The notes: generated by a model from the letters alone, not told the origin. 64,000 nt of DNA from Dehalogenimonas etheniformans (GCF_014672715.2 NZ_CP058566.2:186001-250000), one strand, 5' to 3'; shown: positions 9,062 through 19,414, numbered from the stretch's first letter. Program-made: numbers and translations.

Positions 9062-9942
9062 TGGGACGCAAGGTTCATCCGTACGCTTTCCGCATCGGGG
9101 CTATCAAGGGCTGGAATGCCAAGTGGTACGCCGATAAGCACTTCTCGGACAATCTCCTGGAAGACCTGAAGCTGCGGCAGGGCATCAAGCAGAAATATGT
9201 CGATGCCGGCATCTCCAACATCGAGGTCGAACGCCAGGCCAACAAGGTCTCGGTGACCGTGTCCACTTCCCGGCCGGGCATCGTCATCGGCCGCGGCGGC
9301 CAGCGCGTCGACGAGATGCGCAAGTTTCTGGAAGAGCTGGCCGGCAAGAGGATCCAGCTCAACATCCACGAGATCGGCCAGCCGGAACTGGACGCCTTCC
9401 TGGTGGCCCGGTCGGTTGCCGACCAGATGGAGCGCCGCATCGCCTACCGCCGCGCCATGAAACAGGCGATGTTCCGCACCCGGCAGTCCGGGGCCAAGGG
9501 CATCAAGATCGCCTGCGCCGGGCGCCTGGGCGGCGTTGAAATCGCGCGGCGCGAAATGATGCATGATGGCCGCGTGCCGCTGCACACCATTCGGGCTGAC
9601 ATCGATTACGGTTTTGCCGAGGCTAAGACCGCCTTGGGCCGCATCGGAGTCAAGGTATGGATCTACCGCGGCGATATTTTGCCTGAAAATAAGGCTGAGG
9701 CCGAGGAAGCCGAAATGACCGAGATGACGCCGGCGGCGCCCGTGGTTCAGCCCGCGGCTAAGAGCGAAGCCACGGCGGCGGAGAGTCCGGCCGCCCCTGC
9801 GGCCGCCCCGGCAGCCGAAGCCAAACCGCGCAGCCGCAAGAAAGCCGAAACCGCGGTTGAGACCGCCGCCCCGGCCGCAGACGCCGCTCCGGCGCCCAAA
9901 CGGCGCAGCCGCAAGGCGGAAGAGAAAACTGAAGAGGCCTAA
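9061..9942 (+). CDS. rpsC: 30S ribosomal protein uS3 with long low-complexity tail
   Basis: 293 residues, about 70-80 longer than typical uS3. The first 210 or so residues are standard: [12 protein letters not shown] at the start, the KH-domain loop [14 protein letters not shown], and the C-terminal domain ending with the conserved [11 protein letters not shown]. uS3 lines the mRNA entry tunnel and has helicase activity together with uS4. The remaining tail is rich in Ala, Pro, Glu and Lys and has two RSRK-type basic patches. The frame stays open and GC-rich throughout, so the tail is a real extension and not a frameshift. Confidence 0.97.
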   Translation: MGRKVHPYAFRIGAIKGWNAKWYADKHFSDNLLEDLKLRQGIKQKYVDAGISNIEVERQANKVSVTVSTSRPGIVIGRGGQRVDEMRKFLEELAGKRIQLNIHEIGQPELDAFLVARSVADQMERRIAYRRAMKQAMFRTRQSGAKGIKIACAGRLGGVEIARREMMHDGRVPLHTIRADIDYGFAEAKTALGRIGVKVWIYRGDILPENKAEAEEAEMTEMTPAAPVVQPAAKSEATAAESPAAPAAAPAAEAKPRSRKKAETAVETAAPAADAAPAPKRRSRKAEEKTEEA

Positions 9943-9967
9943 CTCCGGCCTTTATTAGAGGGATACC

Positions 9968-10411
9968 ATGCAGCAACCAAAACGAGTCAAATACCGCAAG
10001 AGCCATAAGGGCCATCGCCACGGCGAGGCCCAGGCCGGCAACAAGATCGATTTCGGTGATTTCGGATTACAGGCCACCTCGACCGCCTGGGTTACCGCCC
10101 GGCAGATCGAAGCCGCCCGGCGCGCCATGACCCGCTATATTAAGCGCGGCGGTAAGGTGTGGATCCGCATCTTCCCCGATCACCCGGTCACCTCCAAACC
10201 GGCTGAAACCAGAATGGGTTCCGGCAAGGGAGCCCCAGACCACTGGATCGCCGTGGTCAAGCGCGGCCGGGTGCTGTTCGAAATGGGCGGCGTGGACGAA
10301 GGTACGGCCCGCGAGGCTATGAGGCTGGCGGCCTATAAGCTGCCGCTTCAGTCGAAATTCGTCGCCAAGACCGCCGAGGCGGCGGTCGCTACGACAGAGG
10401 AGGTGGCGTAA
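9968..10411 (+). CDS. rplP: 50S ribosomal protein uL16
   Basis: 147 residues. uL16 contacts A-site tRNA and is a late-assembly 50S protein. The segment from [20 protein letters not shown] to [20 protein letters not shown] is diagnostic. The region near 11-35 is [20 protein letters not shown]. Ends 1 nt before rpmC. Confidence 0.98.
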   Translation: MQQPKRVKYRKSHKGHRHGEAQAGNKIDFGDFGLQATSTAWVTARQIEAARRAMTRYIKRGGKVWIRIFPDHPVTSKPAETRMGSGKGAPDHWIAVVKRGRVLFEMGGVDEGTAREAMRLAAYKLPLQSKFVAKTAEAAVATTEEVA

Positions 10412-10412
10412 C

Positions 10413-10610
10413 ATGAAAATCGAAGAGATCAGGCACCTGTCAGCCGAGCAGATCAGGAAAGAGCTGGACGGCGCCCACCGCGAGTTCATGGAACTGCGCT
10501 TCAAACTGGCGACGAAACAACTGGTCAACCACCGGCAACTGCCGGAGGTCAAGAAGAGGATAGCCCAATTCCAGACGGTGCTCCGCGAGCGCGCGCTGGG
10601 CATAAGGTAG
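10413..10610 (+). CDS. rpmC: 50S ribosomal protein uL29
   Basis: 65 residues, two-helix protein at the tunnel exit next to uL23. MKIEEIRHLSAEQIRKEL and ELRFKLATKQLVNHRQLPEVKK are characteristic. GAGGTGGCGTAAC provides the ribosome binding site inside the end of rplP. Confidence 0.97.
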   Translation: MKIEEIRHLSAEQIRKELDGAHREFMELRFKLATKQLVNHRQLPEVKKRIAQFQTVLRERALGIR

Positions 10611-10616
10611 GATAAG

Positions 10617-10907
10617 ATGGAACACAAACCCCAAATCAAGACGATGATCGGGCGGGTGGTATCCGACAAGATGATGAAAACGGTTATCATCGAGGTCGAG
10701 GGCCGCCGCCAGCATCCGATTTACAAGAAGGCGTACAAGGTGGTCAAGAAATTCCAGGTCCATGACGAAGCCGGGCAAGCCCATTACGGCGATGTCGTGG
10801 AAGTGGTCCCCAGCCGCCCGCTGTCACGCACCAAGCACTTCCGGGTGCTGCGCGTCCTCACCAAGGGCGAGGTAGCTGAGTCTGCCGAACTCAAGGAGAT
10901 CACCTAA
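10617..10907 (+). CDS. rpsQ: 30S ribosomal protein uS17
   Basis: 96 residues. uS17 is an OB-fold primary 16S rRNA binder. The family signature GRVVSDKMMKTVIIEVE is followed by RPLSRTKHFRVL. It ends directly before the rplN start with no spacer. Confidence 0.97.
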   Translation: MEHKPQIKTMIGRVVSDKMMKTVIIEVEGRRQHPIYKKAYKVVKKFQVHDEAGQAHYGDVVEVVPSRPLSRTKHFRVLRVLTKGEVAESAELKEIT

Positions 10908-11276
10908 ATGATACAGGCTTATACGCGCCTCAAGGTAGCCGATAACACCGGCGCCAAGTCTCTGATGTGCGTCAACGTCCTGGGCGGCAGCGGCAAGCGC
11001 CGCGGCCGGATCGGCGACGTTATCGTCTGCTCGGTCAAGCGCTCATCTCCGGATTCCGCGGTCAAACAGGGCACCGTGGTCAAGGCGGTTATCGTGCGCC
11101 AGGTATCGCCGCTGCGCCGATCCGACGGCTCCTACATCAAGTTCGACGACAACGCCGCTGTCATTTTAACCGATAAAAACGAACCCCGGGGCACCCGCAT
11201 CTTCGGTCCCGTAGCCCGAGAGCTGCGCGACAAGAAATTTTTAAAGATCCTGTCCCTGGCGCCGGAGGTCTTATAA
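10908..11276 (+). CDS. rplN: 50S ribosomal protein uL14
   Basis: 122 residues, the usual length. uL14 forms an intersubunit bridge and is a docking site for the silencing factor Rsf[18 protein letters not shown] and [20 protein letters not shown] are diagnostic at the two ends. Confidence 0.98.
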   Translation: MIQAYTRLKVADNTGAKSLMCVNVLGGSGKRRGRIGDVIVCSVKRSSPDSAVKQGTVVKAVIVRQVSPLRRSDGSYIKFDDNAAVILTDKNEPRGTRIFGPVARELRDKKFLKILSLAPEVL

Positions 11277-11282
11277 CGAATT

Positions 11283-11594
11283 ATGAAAATCAAAAAAGAC
11301 GATAACGTACTGGTCATCGCCGGTAAAGACCGGGGTAAGACGGGCAAGGTCAGGCTGGTTTATACCGCCAAGAATCGCGTCCTGGTCGACGGCGTCAATA
11401 TGGCTAAAAAGCATTCCAAGGCCCGCGGCCAGGTGAAACAAGCTGGCATCATCGAGCGCGAGGCGCCGATAGAGGCCTCCAATGTCATGCTGCTGTGCAG
11501 TAAATGCGGCAAGCCGTCCCGCCTGGGCGACCGCCGGCTGGCCGATGGCAAAAAGGTTAGAGTGTGCAAATCCTGCGGCGAGGTAATCGACTAA
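11283..11594 (+). CDS. rplX: 50S ribosomal protein uL24
   Basis: 103 residues. uL24 starts 50S assembly and has a KOW domain, visible as [20 protein letters not shown]. The C-terminal half carries [11 protein letters not shown] and [11 protein letters not shown], a Cys4 pair that could bind zinc, as in many bacterial uL24 proteins. Short 6-nt gap from rplN. Confidence 0.97.
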   Translation: MKIKKDDNVLVIAGKDRGKTGKVRLVYTAKNRVLVDGVNMAKKHSKARGQVKQAGIIEREAPIEASNVMLLCSKCGKPSRLGDRRLADGKKVRVCKSCGEVID

Positions 11595-11595
11595 C

Positions 11596-12141
11596 ATGGC
11601 CGGACTTAAAGAAAAATACATTAAAGAAGCCGTGCCGAGGCTGAAACAGGCCTACGGCTACGAGAACGTCATGCAGGTGCCGCGCATCACCAAGGTGGTG
11701 CTCAACGTCGGTGTCGGCAAGGAAGCCTCCGCCAACCCCAAGGCAGTGGAGACCGCCCAGGCCGATTTGGCGTCCATCGCCGGGCAGCACCCGGTGATCA
11801 CCCGCAGCAAGCGGTCCATCGCCAACTTCAAGCTCAGGGTGGGCATGCCCATCGGTCTCAAGGTAACGCTTAGAGGCGCGGCCATGTACAACTTCCTGGA
11901 GAAACTCATCAGCGTCGTGCTGCCGCGCCTCCGCGATTTCCAGGGCGTGCCGACCGACGCCTTCGACGGTCGGGGCAGTTATGCCCTGGGTCTCAAGGAA
12001 CAGACGGTTTTCCCGGAGATCGATTTTTCCAAGGTCGACAAACTGCGCGGGCTGGAGGTCTGCATCGTCACCACAGCCAAGACGGACGCCGAGAGCCGGA
12101 CCCTCTTAGAGGGTATCGGTATGCCGTTCGCCAAAGAATAG
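11596..12141 (+). CDS. rplE: 50S ribosomal protein uL5
   Basis: 181 residues. uL5 belongs to the 5S rRNA complex in the central protuberance. It starts [17 protein letters not shown] and has the conserved [12 protein letters not shown] and [23 protein letters not shown] segments. Begins 1 nt after rplX. Confidence 0.98.
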   Translation: MAGLKEKYIKEAVPRLKQAYGYENVMQVPRITKVVLNVGVGKEASANPKAVETAQADLASIAGQHPVITRSKRSIANFKLRVGMPIGLKVTLRGAAMYNFLEKLISVVLPRLRDFQGVPTDAFDGRGSYALGLKEQTVFPEIDFSKVDKLRGLEVCIVTTAKTDAESRTLLEGIGMPFAKE

Positions 12142-12149
12142 AGGTAACA

Positions 12150-12335
12150 ATGGCTAAGACATCTAAAATCGTCAAATCCAAGCGGACTCCCAAGTTCAAG
12201 GTGCAGCAGCACAACCGCTGCCTTAAGTGCGGCCGGCCGCGCGGCTACATCCGCCAGTTCGGTCTGTGCCGCATCTGCTTCCGCGAGCTGGCCCTCCAGG
12301 GCCAGATCCCGGGCGTCCGGAAGTCGAGCTGGTAA
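12150..12335 (+). CDS. rpsN: 30S ribosomal protein uS14, zinc-binding type
   Basis: 61 residues, the short zinc-ribbon form of uS14 (type Z). Cysteines C24, C27, C40 and C43 form the two CxxC knuckles, and the end GVRKSSW is the family hallmark. A zinc-free paralogue used under zinc limitation in some bacteria is not seen in this window. Confidence 0.97.
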   Translation: MAKTSKIVKSKRTPKFKVQQHNRCLKCGRPRGYIRQFGLCRICFRELALQGQIPGVRKSSW

Positions 12336-12373
12336 ATGAAAAATATGCTTAAGCAATTACAGGGGGAAGCCCG

Positions 12374-12766
12374 ATGACTGATCCTATTGCCGATATGCTG
12401 ACCCGGATTAGAAACGCCGCCATGGCCGGGCACGAGACGACGACCATCCCGGCCTCGCGCATCAAGCAGAACATTGCCAAGCTCCTAAAAGCGGAGGGTT
12501 TCATCTCCGGCTTCGAGGTTACCGGCACGAAACCCGAACGCCAGATCAAGGTGACGCTGCGCTACGACGAAAAGGGTACCCCGGCGGTGTCCGGCCTGGA
12601 GCGCGTCAGCAAGCCGGGCTTAAGGGTCTACGTCCAGCGCGGCGAGATCCCCCGCGTTTACGGCGGGCTGGGCGTGGCCGTTTTGTCCACCCCTCAGGGT
12701 GTAATGACCGGGTATCAGGCCTGGCGGGCCGGTGTCGGCGGCGAACTCCTGCTCAAAGTTTGGTAG
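12374..12766 (+). CDS. rpsH: 30S ribosomal protein uS8
   Basis: 130 residues. uS8 is a primary binder of the 16S rRNA central domain and, in E. coli, the autoregulator of the spc operon. It opens [15 protein letters not shown] and ends with the [18 protein letters not shown] region. AGGGGGAAG precedes the ATG. Confidence 0.98.
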   Translation: MTDPIADMLTRIRNAAMAGHETTTIPASRIKQNIAKLLKAEGFISGFEVTGTKPERQIKVTLRYDEKGTPAVSGLERVSKPGLRVYVQRGEIPRVYGGLGVAVLSTPQGVMTGYQAWRAGVGGELLLKVW

Positions 12767-12784
12767 AGTCTAGAGGATACTGAA

Positions 12785-13333
12785 ATGTCACGAATTGGAA
12801 AATTGCCGGTGGCCGTGCCCAAAGGGGTCAAGGTCGCCATCAATGGCGACACTGTAACCGTCACCGGCCCCAAAGGCGAACTTAAAAGGACCTTCTCCCC
12901 GGAGATGGCCATCACCCAGGAAGACGGCAAGCTGGTGGTCAAGCGGCCTTCGGATGCCCAGCAGCACAAGGCCCTCCACGGTCTTTCCCGGACGCTCCTG
13001 GCCAACATGGTCAAGGGCGTCAGCGAGGGTTACGAGAAAGGCCTCGAGATCGTCGGCGTCGGCTTCAGGGCTGAGAAATCCGGCGAGACCCTGGTGCTCA
13101 GGGTCGGCTATTCCCACACCGTCGAGGTGGCCCCCGAAAAGGGCATCACCTTTACCGTCGAAACGCCGACCAAGCTCAAGGTCGTCGGCATCGACAAGGA
13201 GCGGGTAGGCCAGGTGGCGGCCGAGATCAGAGGCGTCAAAAAGCCCGATGCCTACAAGGGCAAGGGCATCCGCTATGCCGGCGAGAGAATCAAGTTGAAG
13301 CCCGGCAAAGCGGTCGGAAAGGCGGCTAAATAA
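12785..13333 (+). CDS. rplF: 50S ribosomal protein uL6
   Basis: 182 residues, two similar alpha-beta domains. uL6 lies near the factor-binding site. [19 protein letters not shown] at the start and [18 protein letters not shown] near the end are diagnostic. Its TAA stop overlaps the rplR ATG by one base. Confidence 0.98.
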   Translation: MSRIGKLPVAVPKGVKVAINGDTVTVTGPKGELKRTFSPEMAITQEDGKLVVKRPSDAQQHKALHGLSRTLLANMVKGVSEGYEKGLEIVGVGFRAEKSGETLVLRVGYSHTVEVAPEKGITFTVETPTKLKVVGIDKERVGQVAAEIRGVKKPDAYKGKGIRYAGERIKLKPGKAVGKAAK

Positions 13334-13698
13334 TGGTTAAACAGACATCCAGAGCGGCGCGGCTGATGCGCCACGAACGGCTGCGCAAAACCCTGTCGGG
13401 CACTGCGAACCGTCCCAGGTTGTGCGTCTTCCGCTCGCTGGAACATATATATGCCCAGGTTATCGATGATAAGCGCGGCGCCACCCTGACGCAGGCCTCA
13501 ACCCTCGATGCCGAACTGAAGACACAGTCGGCGGACAAGAAGAAAATGGACCAGGCGGAACAGGTCGGCAAGACCATCGCCAAGCGAGCCCTGGACGCCG
13601 GGATCAAGGAAGTGGTCTTTGACCGCGGCGGCAATAAATATCACGGCCGGATCAAAGCCCTAGCCGAGGCGGCCCGTTCCGCCGGACTTTCGTTTTAG
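13333..13698 (+). CDS. rplR: 50S ribosomal protein uL18
   Basis: 121 residues. uL18 binds 5S rRNA. The start is basic; [18 protein letters not shown] and the C-terminal [22 protein letters not shown] are conserved. Coupled to rplF through a TAATG overlap. Confidence 0.98.
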   Translation: MVKQTSRAARLMRHERLRKTLSGTANRPRLCVFRSLEHIYAQVIDDKRGATLTQASTLDAELKTQSADKKKMDQAEQVGKTIAKRALDAGIKEVVFDRGGNKYHGRIKALAEAARSAGLSF

Positions 13699-13706
13699 GA
13701 GCCTCT

Positions 13707-14231
13707 ATGGTAAAAGGAATGATTTCCAAGATCGATCCCCAGGAGCTGTCGCTCAACGATAAGCTGATCTATATCAACCGGGTGACCAAGGTGGTCAAAG
13801 GCGGCAAGCGCATGGCCTTCTCCGCTCTCGTGGTCACCGGCGACGGCGCCGGGCATGTCGGCGTGGGCATGGGCAAGGCCAAGGAAGTGCCGGTGGCTAT
13901 CGCCAAGGCTTCGGCCACCGCCAAAAAGCACCTGATCAAGATCGACATGAACGGCACCACCATCCATCACGAGATCCGGGTGAAATTCGGCGCCGCCGAG
14001 GTCTTCCTGAAACCGGCCGCCCCGGGCACCGGCATCATCGCCGGCGGTTCGGTCCGGGCTGTTCTGGAGACCGCCGGGGTCAAGGACATCCTGACCAAAT
14101 CGCTCGGCAGCCCGAACAAGGTCAATGTCGCCCGGGCGACGATCGCCGCCCTGGCCCAGGTCCAGAACCCCAAGGACGTGCTGGCCAAACGGCGCGCCGG
14201 CGTTACCGCCGAGGAGGGCGCCAATGGCTAA
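13707..14231 (+). CDS. rpsE: 30S ribosomal protein uS5
   Basis: 174 residues. uS5 guards mRNA entry and decoding accuracy. The double-stranded RNA binding part reads [20 protein letters not shown], and the C-terminal domain includes [20 protein letters not shown]. It overlaps rpmD by 8 nt. Confidence 0.98.
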   Translation: MVKGMISKIDPQELSLNDKLIYINRVTKVVKGGKRMAFSALVVTGDGAGHVGVGMGKAKEVPVAIAKASATAKKHLIKIDMNGTTIHHEIRVKFGAAEVFLKPAAPGTGIIAGGSVRAVLETAGVKDILTKSLGSPNKVNVARATIAALAQVQNPKDVLAKRRAGVTAEEGANG

Positions 14232-14406
14232 GATTTCCATCACCCTGGTCAAGAGCGGCATCAAGTACAAGTTCGATCAGAAAGATACCCTGGAGTCGCT
14301 GGGTTTGAAAAGACTGCACCAGACGGTCGTCCAGGAAGACAACCAGGCCATCCGGGGCATGATCCAGAAAGTCAGGCACCTGGTGACCGTGGCGGAGGCA
14401 AAATAG
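14224..14406 (+). CDS. rpmD: 50S ribosomal protein uL30
   Basis: 60 residues. The ATG at 14224 gives [20 protein letters not shown], the normal uL30 start; a longer frame upstream is only read-through within rpsE. The body contains the [20 protein letters not shown] segment. It overlaps rpsE by 8 nt, and its TAG shares a base with the rplO GTG. Confidence 0.96.
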   Translation: MAKISITLVKSGIKYKFDQKDTLESLGLKRLHQTVVQEDNQAIRGMIQKVRHLVTVAEAK

Positions 14407-14849
14407 TGAAAGAACATGAATTAATGCCGTCAGCCGGCGCGGCCAAAAGCCGCAAGCGGGTTGGCCGGGGCGACGCCTCGGGCCACGGCAGCTATTCCGG
14501 TCGCGGTATGAAAGGCCAGAAAGCGCGGGCCGGCGGGCGCGTCCGTCCCGGATTTGAGGGCGGCCAGAACCCGCTGATCAAAAAGCTGCCCCAGAAGCGC
14601 GGTTTCGTCAATCCCTTCCGCGTGGAATATGACGTGGTCAACGTCGCTGAGCTAAACCATTTCGAGGCCGGCACCGTGGTCACCCCGGAACTCTTGGTCT
14701 CGGCCAAGGTATTGAAATCAGCCGCCAAGCCGGTCAAGGTTCTGGCCGACGGTGAAGTCGACCGGGCGCTTACCGTCCGGGCCAACGCCTTCAGCATCGA
14801 GGCCAAGGCCAAGATCGAAGCTGCCGGCGGCAAAGTAGAGGAAATCTAA
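14406..14849 (+). CDS. rplO: 50S ribosomal protein uL15
   Basis: 147 residues from a GTG start that overlaps the rpmD stop (TAGTG). uL15 is a late-assembly 50S protein. The Gly/Arg-rich N-terminus KSRKRVGRGDASGHGSYSGR followed by KGQKARAGG is diagnostic. Ends in a TAATG overlap with secY. Confidence 0.97.
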   Translation: MKEHELMPSAGAAKSRKRVGRGDASGHGSYSGRGMKGQKARAGGRVRPGFEGGQNPLIKKLPQKRGFVNPFRVEYDVVNVAELNHFEAGTVVTPELLVSAKVLKSAAKPVKVLADGEVDRALTVRANAFSIEAKAKIEAAGGKVEEI

Positions 14850-16165
14850 TGCCGGAGAAATCGGGCCGACCCAAGCTGCTCCAGGCGATGTTCGATGCCT
14901 TCAGCCTGCCGGATCTACGGCGGCGCATCCTCATCACCCTTGGCATTTTGCTGGCTTTCCGGGTTGTCGCCCACGTGCCCATGCCGGGTGTCGATTCCGC
15001 CGCGCTGGCGAACATGATGGAATCAAATCCCATCCTGGGCATGCTCGATATTTTCTCGGGTGGCGCTCTTAAAAACTTCAGCCTGCTGGCCCTCGGGGTT
15101 TACCCCTATATCACCGCCAGCATCGTCATGACCCTCATGACGCCCATCGTGCCCGCCCTCCAGAGGCTGTCACAGGAAGGCGAGTCCGGGCGCAACAAAA
15201 TCAATTTGATCACTCACTGGCTGACCGTACCCCTGGCCGCGCTGGGCGGCTGGGGCCAACTGGTCCTCATGCAGCGCGAGGGGGTGGTGGCTGCTTCCGA
15301 GCCTCTGATGACTGCCGCCATCATCATCTCGCTGACTGCCGGCACCCTGTTCCTGGTGTGGCTGGGCGAGCAGATAACCCAGTACGGCATCGGCAACGGC
15401 GTGTCCATCATCATCTTCGCCGGCATCGTCGCCGGGCTGCCGACACTTATCGGGCAGGGTTACCTGGCAAAAGACCAGTTCCTGGGTCTGGCGGCTTACC
15501 TTATTATCGCTCTGCTGATCACCATCCTCATCGTCATTTTCACCGAGGCCCACCGGCGCATACCGGTGCAGTACGCCAAAACGGTGATCAAGAGCGGCCG
15601 GATGTACCGCCAGAGCGGCGCTTCCCATATACCGCTCCGGGTCAATACCGCCGGCATGATCCCGCTTATCTTCGCCTCGGCGCTGGTCATCTTCCCGGGC
15701 ACCATCGCCAGCTACTTCATGAATCCGGCGGGCTCTGACCCCAACTTCGCCAACACCATATACAACTGGTTCAACCCCAACACTGGTCTGCCGGTAGGGT
15801 TGTTCTACTGGGTGCTGTTCTTCCTGCTGACCATCGCTTTTGCCTTCTTCTATACCATGGTCGTCTTCGAGCAACAGGACCTACCGGGCACGCTGCAGAA
15901 GCAAGGCGGTTTCATCCCGGGCATCCGGCCGGGTAAGCAGACGGCCAATTACCTGAACGCGGTTATCCGCAATATCACCTGGGGCGGCGCGTTGTTCCTG
16001 GCGCTGGTGGCGGTCTTTCCGTTCATTGCAAACCAGATCACCGGGGTGCAGACGCTCCAGCTCTCCAGCTTCGGCATGCTTATCGTCGTCGGTGTGGTGC
16101 TGGACACCATGAAGCAACTGGAAGCCCAGCTGGTGATGCGCCGCTACGAAGGCTTTATCAAGTAG
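14849..16165 (+). CDS. secY: Protein translocase subunit SecY
   Basis: 438 residues with about ten membrane helices. SecY forms the inner-membrane protein-conducting channel. LRRRILITLGILLAFRVVAHVPMPG is the first-helix region (residues 24-48), and the loop with RRIPVQYAKT and the PGIRPGKQTANYLN segment are hallmark cytosolic parts. It sits between rplO and adk, the standard order. The Tat-type RdhA proteins in this window would not use this channel. Confidence 0.98.
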   Translation: MPEKSGRPKLLQAMFDAFSLPDLRRRILITLGILLAFRVVAHVPMPGVDSAALANMMESNPILGMLDIFSGGALKNFSLLALGVYPYITASIVMTLMTPIVPALQRLSQEGESGRNKINLITHWLTVPLAALGGWGQLVLMQREGVVAASEPLMTAAIIISLTAGTLFLVWLGEQITQYGIGNGVSIIIFAGIVAGLPTLIGQGYLAKDQFLGLAAYLIIALLITILIVIFTEAHRRIPVQYAKTVIKSGRMYRQSGASHIPLRVNTAGMIPLIFASALVIFPGTIASYFMNPAGSDPNFANTIYNWFNPNTGLPVGLFYWVLFFLLTIAFAFFYTMVVFEQQDLPGTLQKQGGFIPGIRPGKQTANYLNAVIRNITWGGALFLALVAVFPFIANQITGVQTLQLSSFGMLIVVGVVLDTMKQLEAQLVMRRYEGFIK

Positions 16166-16174
16166 TGCAGTTTA

Positions 16175-16819
16175 ATGTATAATATAGTTTTTCTGGGCGC
16201 TCCGGGCGCAGGCAAAGGGACTCAAGCCGCTGTGGTGGCCGAAAAAATGGGCATGGCCCATGTGGCTACCGGCGATCTGTTCCGCAAGCACATCGCCTCA
16301 GGCGATGAACTGGGCCGAGAGGTCAAATCGTACCTTGACAAGGGGCAACTGGTGCCCGATGAAGTGACCGTGGCCATGGTGCTCAACCGTATCGGCCAAC
16401 TCTCTGCGGTTAAAGGTGTTATTCTTGACGGCTTTCCGAGGACGCTGGCACAGGCCGAAGCCCTCGACAAGGCTTTGAAGAAAACCGGCGAGAAAGTCGG
16501 TCGGGTGATCTATTTTGCAGTACCGGAGACCGAACTGGTGAAGAGGTTATCCGACCGCTGGATTTGCCGCGGCTGCCAGGCACCCTACACCGCCGCCGAC
16601 CGTTCGGCTTCTGAAAAATGCCGGAAATGCGGCGGGGAGTTGTACCAGAGGACGGACGATACTCCGGAAACGGTACAGAAGCGCCTGACCGTCTACTTTA
16701 AAGAGACGGCGCCGCTTATCGAGTACTACCGCAAGGCGCGCAGCCTGGTGGAAGTGAATGGCACAGGCGAGGTCGAGGCGATCACCGGCCGCGTGGTGGC
16801 GGCGCTGAAAAAGGCTTAA
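16175..16819 (+). CDS. adk: Adenylate kinase, zinc-LID form
   Basis: 214 residues. It catalyses ATP + AMP to 2 ADP. The P-loop is GAPGAGKGTQ (8-17), and the AMP-binding region includes TGDLFR and DGFPRT. The LID domain has four cysteines, C131, C134, C149 and C152, forming the structural zinc site of the long bacterial form. The ATG follows secY by 9 nt, and the stop overlaps the map start by one base. Confidence 0.98.
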   Translation: MYNIVFLGAPGAGKGTQAAVVAEKMGMAHVATGDLFRKHIASGDELGREVKSYLDKGQLVPDEVTVAMVLNRIGQLSAVKGVILDGFPRTLAQAEALDKALKKTGEKVGRVIYFAVPETELVKRLSDRWICRGCQAPYTAADRSASEKCRKCGGELYQRTDDTPETVQKRLTVYFKETAPLIEYYRKARSLVEVNGTGEVEAITGRVVAALKKA

Positions 16820-17571
16820 TGGGTATTATTTTAAAATCGGAAAGGGAAATAGCGCTGATGCGCCGGGCCGGCATAATACTGGGCACGGTGCTGCAGGAGC
16901 TTAAATTAAAACTCAGACCTGGCATGAAAACGGCGGAACTAGACACACTGGCTGACACGATGCTGCGGAAAATGGGCGCGGTCCCCTCCTTCAAGGGTTA
17001 CCGCGGCTTTCCGGCGAGCGTGTGCGTCTCGATAAACGAAGAGATCGTTCACGGCATCCCCGGCGAGCGTATCCTCAAAGAGGGCGACATCGTCTCGCTG
17101 GACCTGGGCGACATCGTCGAGGGTTTCCAGGCCGATTCCGCGTTGACCGCCGGGGTAGGGCAGATCTCAAAGGAAGCGGCTGATCTTATAGCCGCCACTG
17201 AAGGCGCCCTTAATGCCGGTATCGCGGCCGCCAAACCGGGCAACCGGCTGGGCGATATCGGTTCGGCGGTGCAGAATTATGCCGAGAGCCGCGGTTACGG
17301 CGTGGTCAGAGAATACGCCGGTCACGGCATCGGCCAATCGATGCACGAAGACCCGTCGGTGCCCAACTACGGCCGGCCGGGCAACGGCATGGTGCTGCGG
17401 CGGGGCATGACCCTGGCGCTGGAGCCGATGTTGAACCTGGGCACCTGGCGCACCAAGGTCGGCGCCGATGCTTGGACGGTATCTACCGCCGACGATAAGC
17501 TGTCGGCCCACTTCGAGCACACCATCGCCATCACCGACGGCGAGGCGGAGGTACTGACGCTGGCCAGGTAG
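16819..17571 (+). CDS. map: Type I methionine aminopeptidase
   Basis: 250 residues, pita-bread fold. It removes the initiator methionine from nascent proteins. H78 in NEEIVHGIP is the substrate-contact histidine, D95 and D106 are metal ligands, and the [16 protein letters not shown] and FEHT segments provide the remaining His and two Glu ligands. There is no N-terminal zinc-finger extension, so it is the short type Ia form. Translationally coupled to adk. Confidence 0.97.
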   Translation: MGIILKSEREIALMRRAGIILGTVLQELKLKLRPGMKTAELDTLADTMLRKMGAVPSFKGYRGFPASVCVSINEEIVHGIPGERILKEGDIVSLDLGDIVEGFQADSALTAGVGQISKEAADLIAATEGALNAGIAAAKPGNRLGDIGSAVQNYAESRGYGVVREYAGHGIGQSMHEDPSVPNYGRPGNGMVLRRGMTLALEPMLNLGTWRTKVGADAWTVSTADDKLSAHFEHTIAITDGEAEVLTLAR

Positions 17572-17582
17572 GCGGCGGAATT

Positions 17583-17804
17583 ATGCCTAAGAAAGACGCT
17601 ATCGAGGTCGAGGGTACGGTGCTGGAGGCGCTGCCCAACGCCAGTTTCAGGGTGGAACTGGCCAACGGGCACGAGGTGCTGGCCCATATCTCGGGCAAGA
17701 TGCGGGTCCATTACATCAGAATACTGCCGGGCGACAGGGTTTTAGTCGAGCTTTCGCCCTATGACCTGACCCGGGGTCGGGTCACCTACCGGTTCAAGTC
17801 GTAA
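17583..17804 (+). CDS. infA: Translation initiation factor IF-1
   Basis: 73 residues, one S1-type OB fold that blocks the A site during initiation. [20 protein letters not shown] at the start and GRVTYRFKS at the end are conserved. In the standard place between map and rpmJ. Confidence 0.98.
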   Translation: MPKKDAIEVEGTVLEALPNASFRVELANGHEVLAHISGKMRVHYIRILPGDRVLVELSPYDLTRGRVTYRFKS

Positions 17805-17822
17805 CGGGACAAGGAGTTAGAA

Positions 17823-17936
17823 GTGAAAGTCAGGGCATCGGTCAAGACAAGATGCGAAAAATGTAAAATCGTGCGGCGCAACGGCGTGGTCAGGAACATC
17901 TGCACCAACGTCAAGCACAAGCAGCGCCAGGGTTAA
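17823..17936 (+). CDS. rpmJ: 50S ribosomal protein bL36
   Basis: 37 residues from a GTG start with GGAG upstream; too short for usual ORF cut-offs. The zinc-ribbon residues C11, C14, C27 and H32 are present, and [19 protein letters not shown] matches the family. bL36 stabilises 23S rRNA near the stalk base. Nine bases separate it from rpsM. Confidence 0.96.
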   Translation: MKVRASVKTRCEKCKIVRRNGVVRNICTNVKHKQRQG

Positions 17937-17945
17937 GGAGAAAAT

Positions 17946-18335
17946 ATGGCACGTATCGCCGGTGTAGATATTCCAGAGAACAAGCAGGTGCTGTATTCCC
18001 TGCCGTACCTTTACGGCATCGGTCCGGCCCTGTCGGCGAAAATCCTGGCGCGGCTCGATATCGAGCCGACGACCAAGGTGAACGCCCTTACCGAAGAGGA
18101 ACTCAACCGTCTCCGCGAGGTCGTCGACAAGGAGTTCCGGGTCGAGGGCGATCTGCGCAAGGAGATCAACCTGAATGTCAAGCGGCTGATTGACATCGGC
18201 TCCTACCGCGGCATGCGCCATCGCCGCAGCTTGCCGGTACACGGGCAACGCACTCGCACTAACGCGCGCACCCGCCGCGGTCCCAGAAAGACCGTCGCCG
18301 GTCGCGGCCAGAAGCGCGGCGCGGCTAAGAAGTAA
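17946..18335 (+). CDS. rpsM: 30S ribosomal protein uS13
   Basis: 129 residues. uS13 contacts P-site tRNA through its basic tail. [19 protein letters not shown] and [20 protein letters not shown] are diagnostic. AAGGAG precedes the ATG. First gene of the alpha-type block (rpsM-rpsK-rpsD-rpoA-rplQ). Confidence 0.98.
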   Translation: MARIAGVDIPENKQVLYSLPYLYGIGPALSAKILARLDIEPTTKVNALTEEELNRLREVVDKEFRVEGDLRKEINLNVKRLIDIGSYRGMRHRRSLPVHGQRTRTNARTRRGPRKTVAGRGQKRGAAKK

Positions 18336-18360
18336 CCTACCACACTGATTAGGAGGCAAA

Positions 18361-18753
18361 ATGGCAACCAAGAAAAGGGTTGGCGTCAAGAAAAAAGAGA
18401 AGCGTAATATACCGGTAGGCAAGGCCTACATCCAGGCGACGTTCAACAATACGATCGTCACCCTGGCCGATCCGCAGGGCAACGTCCTGGCCACCACCAG
18501 TTCCGGCAACGCCGGCTTCAAGGGCTCCCGCAAGGGCACCCCTTACGCCGCCCAGATGGCTGCTACGAACTGCGCCAAGAAGGCCATGGAAAGCGGCCTG
18601 CGCCAGATCGAGGTCTTTGTGAAAGGTCCGGGCTCGGGGCGCGAAGCGGCCATACGCTCGCTGCAGGCCGCCGGCCTGATCGTCACCGGTATCCGCGACG
18701 TGACGCCGATTCCCCACAACGGTTGCCGCCCTCCCAAGAGAAGGAGGGTGTAA
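18361..18753 (+). CDS. rpsK: 30S ribosomal protein uS11
   Basis: 130 residues, platform protein near the Shine-Dalgarno helix. [20 protein letters not shown] and [20 protein letters not shown] are conserved, and the end [11 protein letters not shown] is the family signature. TAGGAGGCAAA precedes the ATG. Confidence 0.98.
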   Translation: MATKKRVGVKKKEKRNIPVGKAYIQATFNNTIVTLADPQGNVLATTSSGNAGFKGSRKGTPYAAQMAATNCAKKAMESGLRQIEVFVKGPGSGREAAIRSLQAAGLIVTGIRDVTPIPHNGCRPPKRRRV

Positions 18754-18762
18754 GAGAGGACT

Positions 18763-19386
18763 ATGGCTAGATATTATTTGGCAGTCTGCCGACAGTGCCG
18801 CCGCAGCGGCGAGAAACTCATGCTCAAGGGTAACAAGTGCTTTTCGCACTGTACCTTTGACAAGCGCCCCAAGCCGCCCGGACCGCAGCCCAACCGGCCG
18901 CGCCGCATGTCCGACCGCGGCACGCAGCTCCGCGAGAAGCAAAAGATCCGTTATTCTTTCGGTATGCTGGAGCGCGAGTTCCGGCGCTTCTTCGCCGAAG
19001 CCGAGCGTCAGCCCGGCGTTACCGGCGACACCCTGATGCTGCTCCTGGAACGACGGTTGGATAACGTCGTCTACCGCCTGGGACTGGCCGATTCCCGCGC
19101 CCAGGCACGGCAACTGGTGCGCCACGGTCATATTATGGTCGGCGGCAAGAATATCGATATCCCGTCATACCTGGTCAAGGAATCGGAAACCATCGCTTTC
19201 AAGGAGCAGAGTTTAAAGACCGGGTATTACAAGCGTGTCCTAGAGATCATCGAGTCCAAGGCGGTACCCCAGTGGTTGACCCTGGACCGCAAAAATCTTA
19301 CCTGCAAGGTAGTCTCGCTGCCCACCACCGCCGACCTGGACCAGAAGCTGGACGCGCGGGCAGCAGTTGAGTACTACTCTCGTTAG
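18763..19386 (+). CDS. rpsD: 30S ribosomal protein uS4, zinc-binding type
   Basis: 207 residues. uS4 starts 16S 5'-domain assembly and lines the mRNA entry channel with uS3 and uS5. The N-terminus carries C9, C12, C26 and C30, a zinc site found in the C+ form of uS4. The S4 RNA-binding fold begins at [10 protein letters not shown] and includes [15 protein letters not shown]. Confidence 0.97.
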   Translation: MARYYLAVCRQCRRSGEKLMLKGNKCFSHCTFDKRPKPPGPQPNRPRRMSDRGTQLREKQKIRYSFGMLEREFRRFFAEAERQPGVTGDTLMLLLERRLDNVVYRLGLADSRAQARQLVRHGHIMVGGKNIDIPSYLVKESETIAFKEQSLKTGYYKRVLEIIESKAVPQWLTLDRKNLTCKVVSLPTTADLDQKLDARAAVEYYSR

Positions 19387-19414
19387 TTTTTGGTCTGTCT
19401 AAAGGAGGTAGGCT

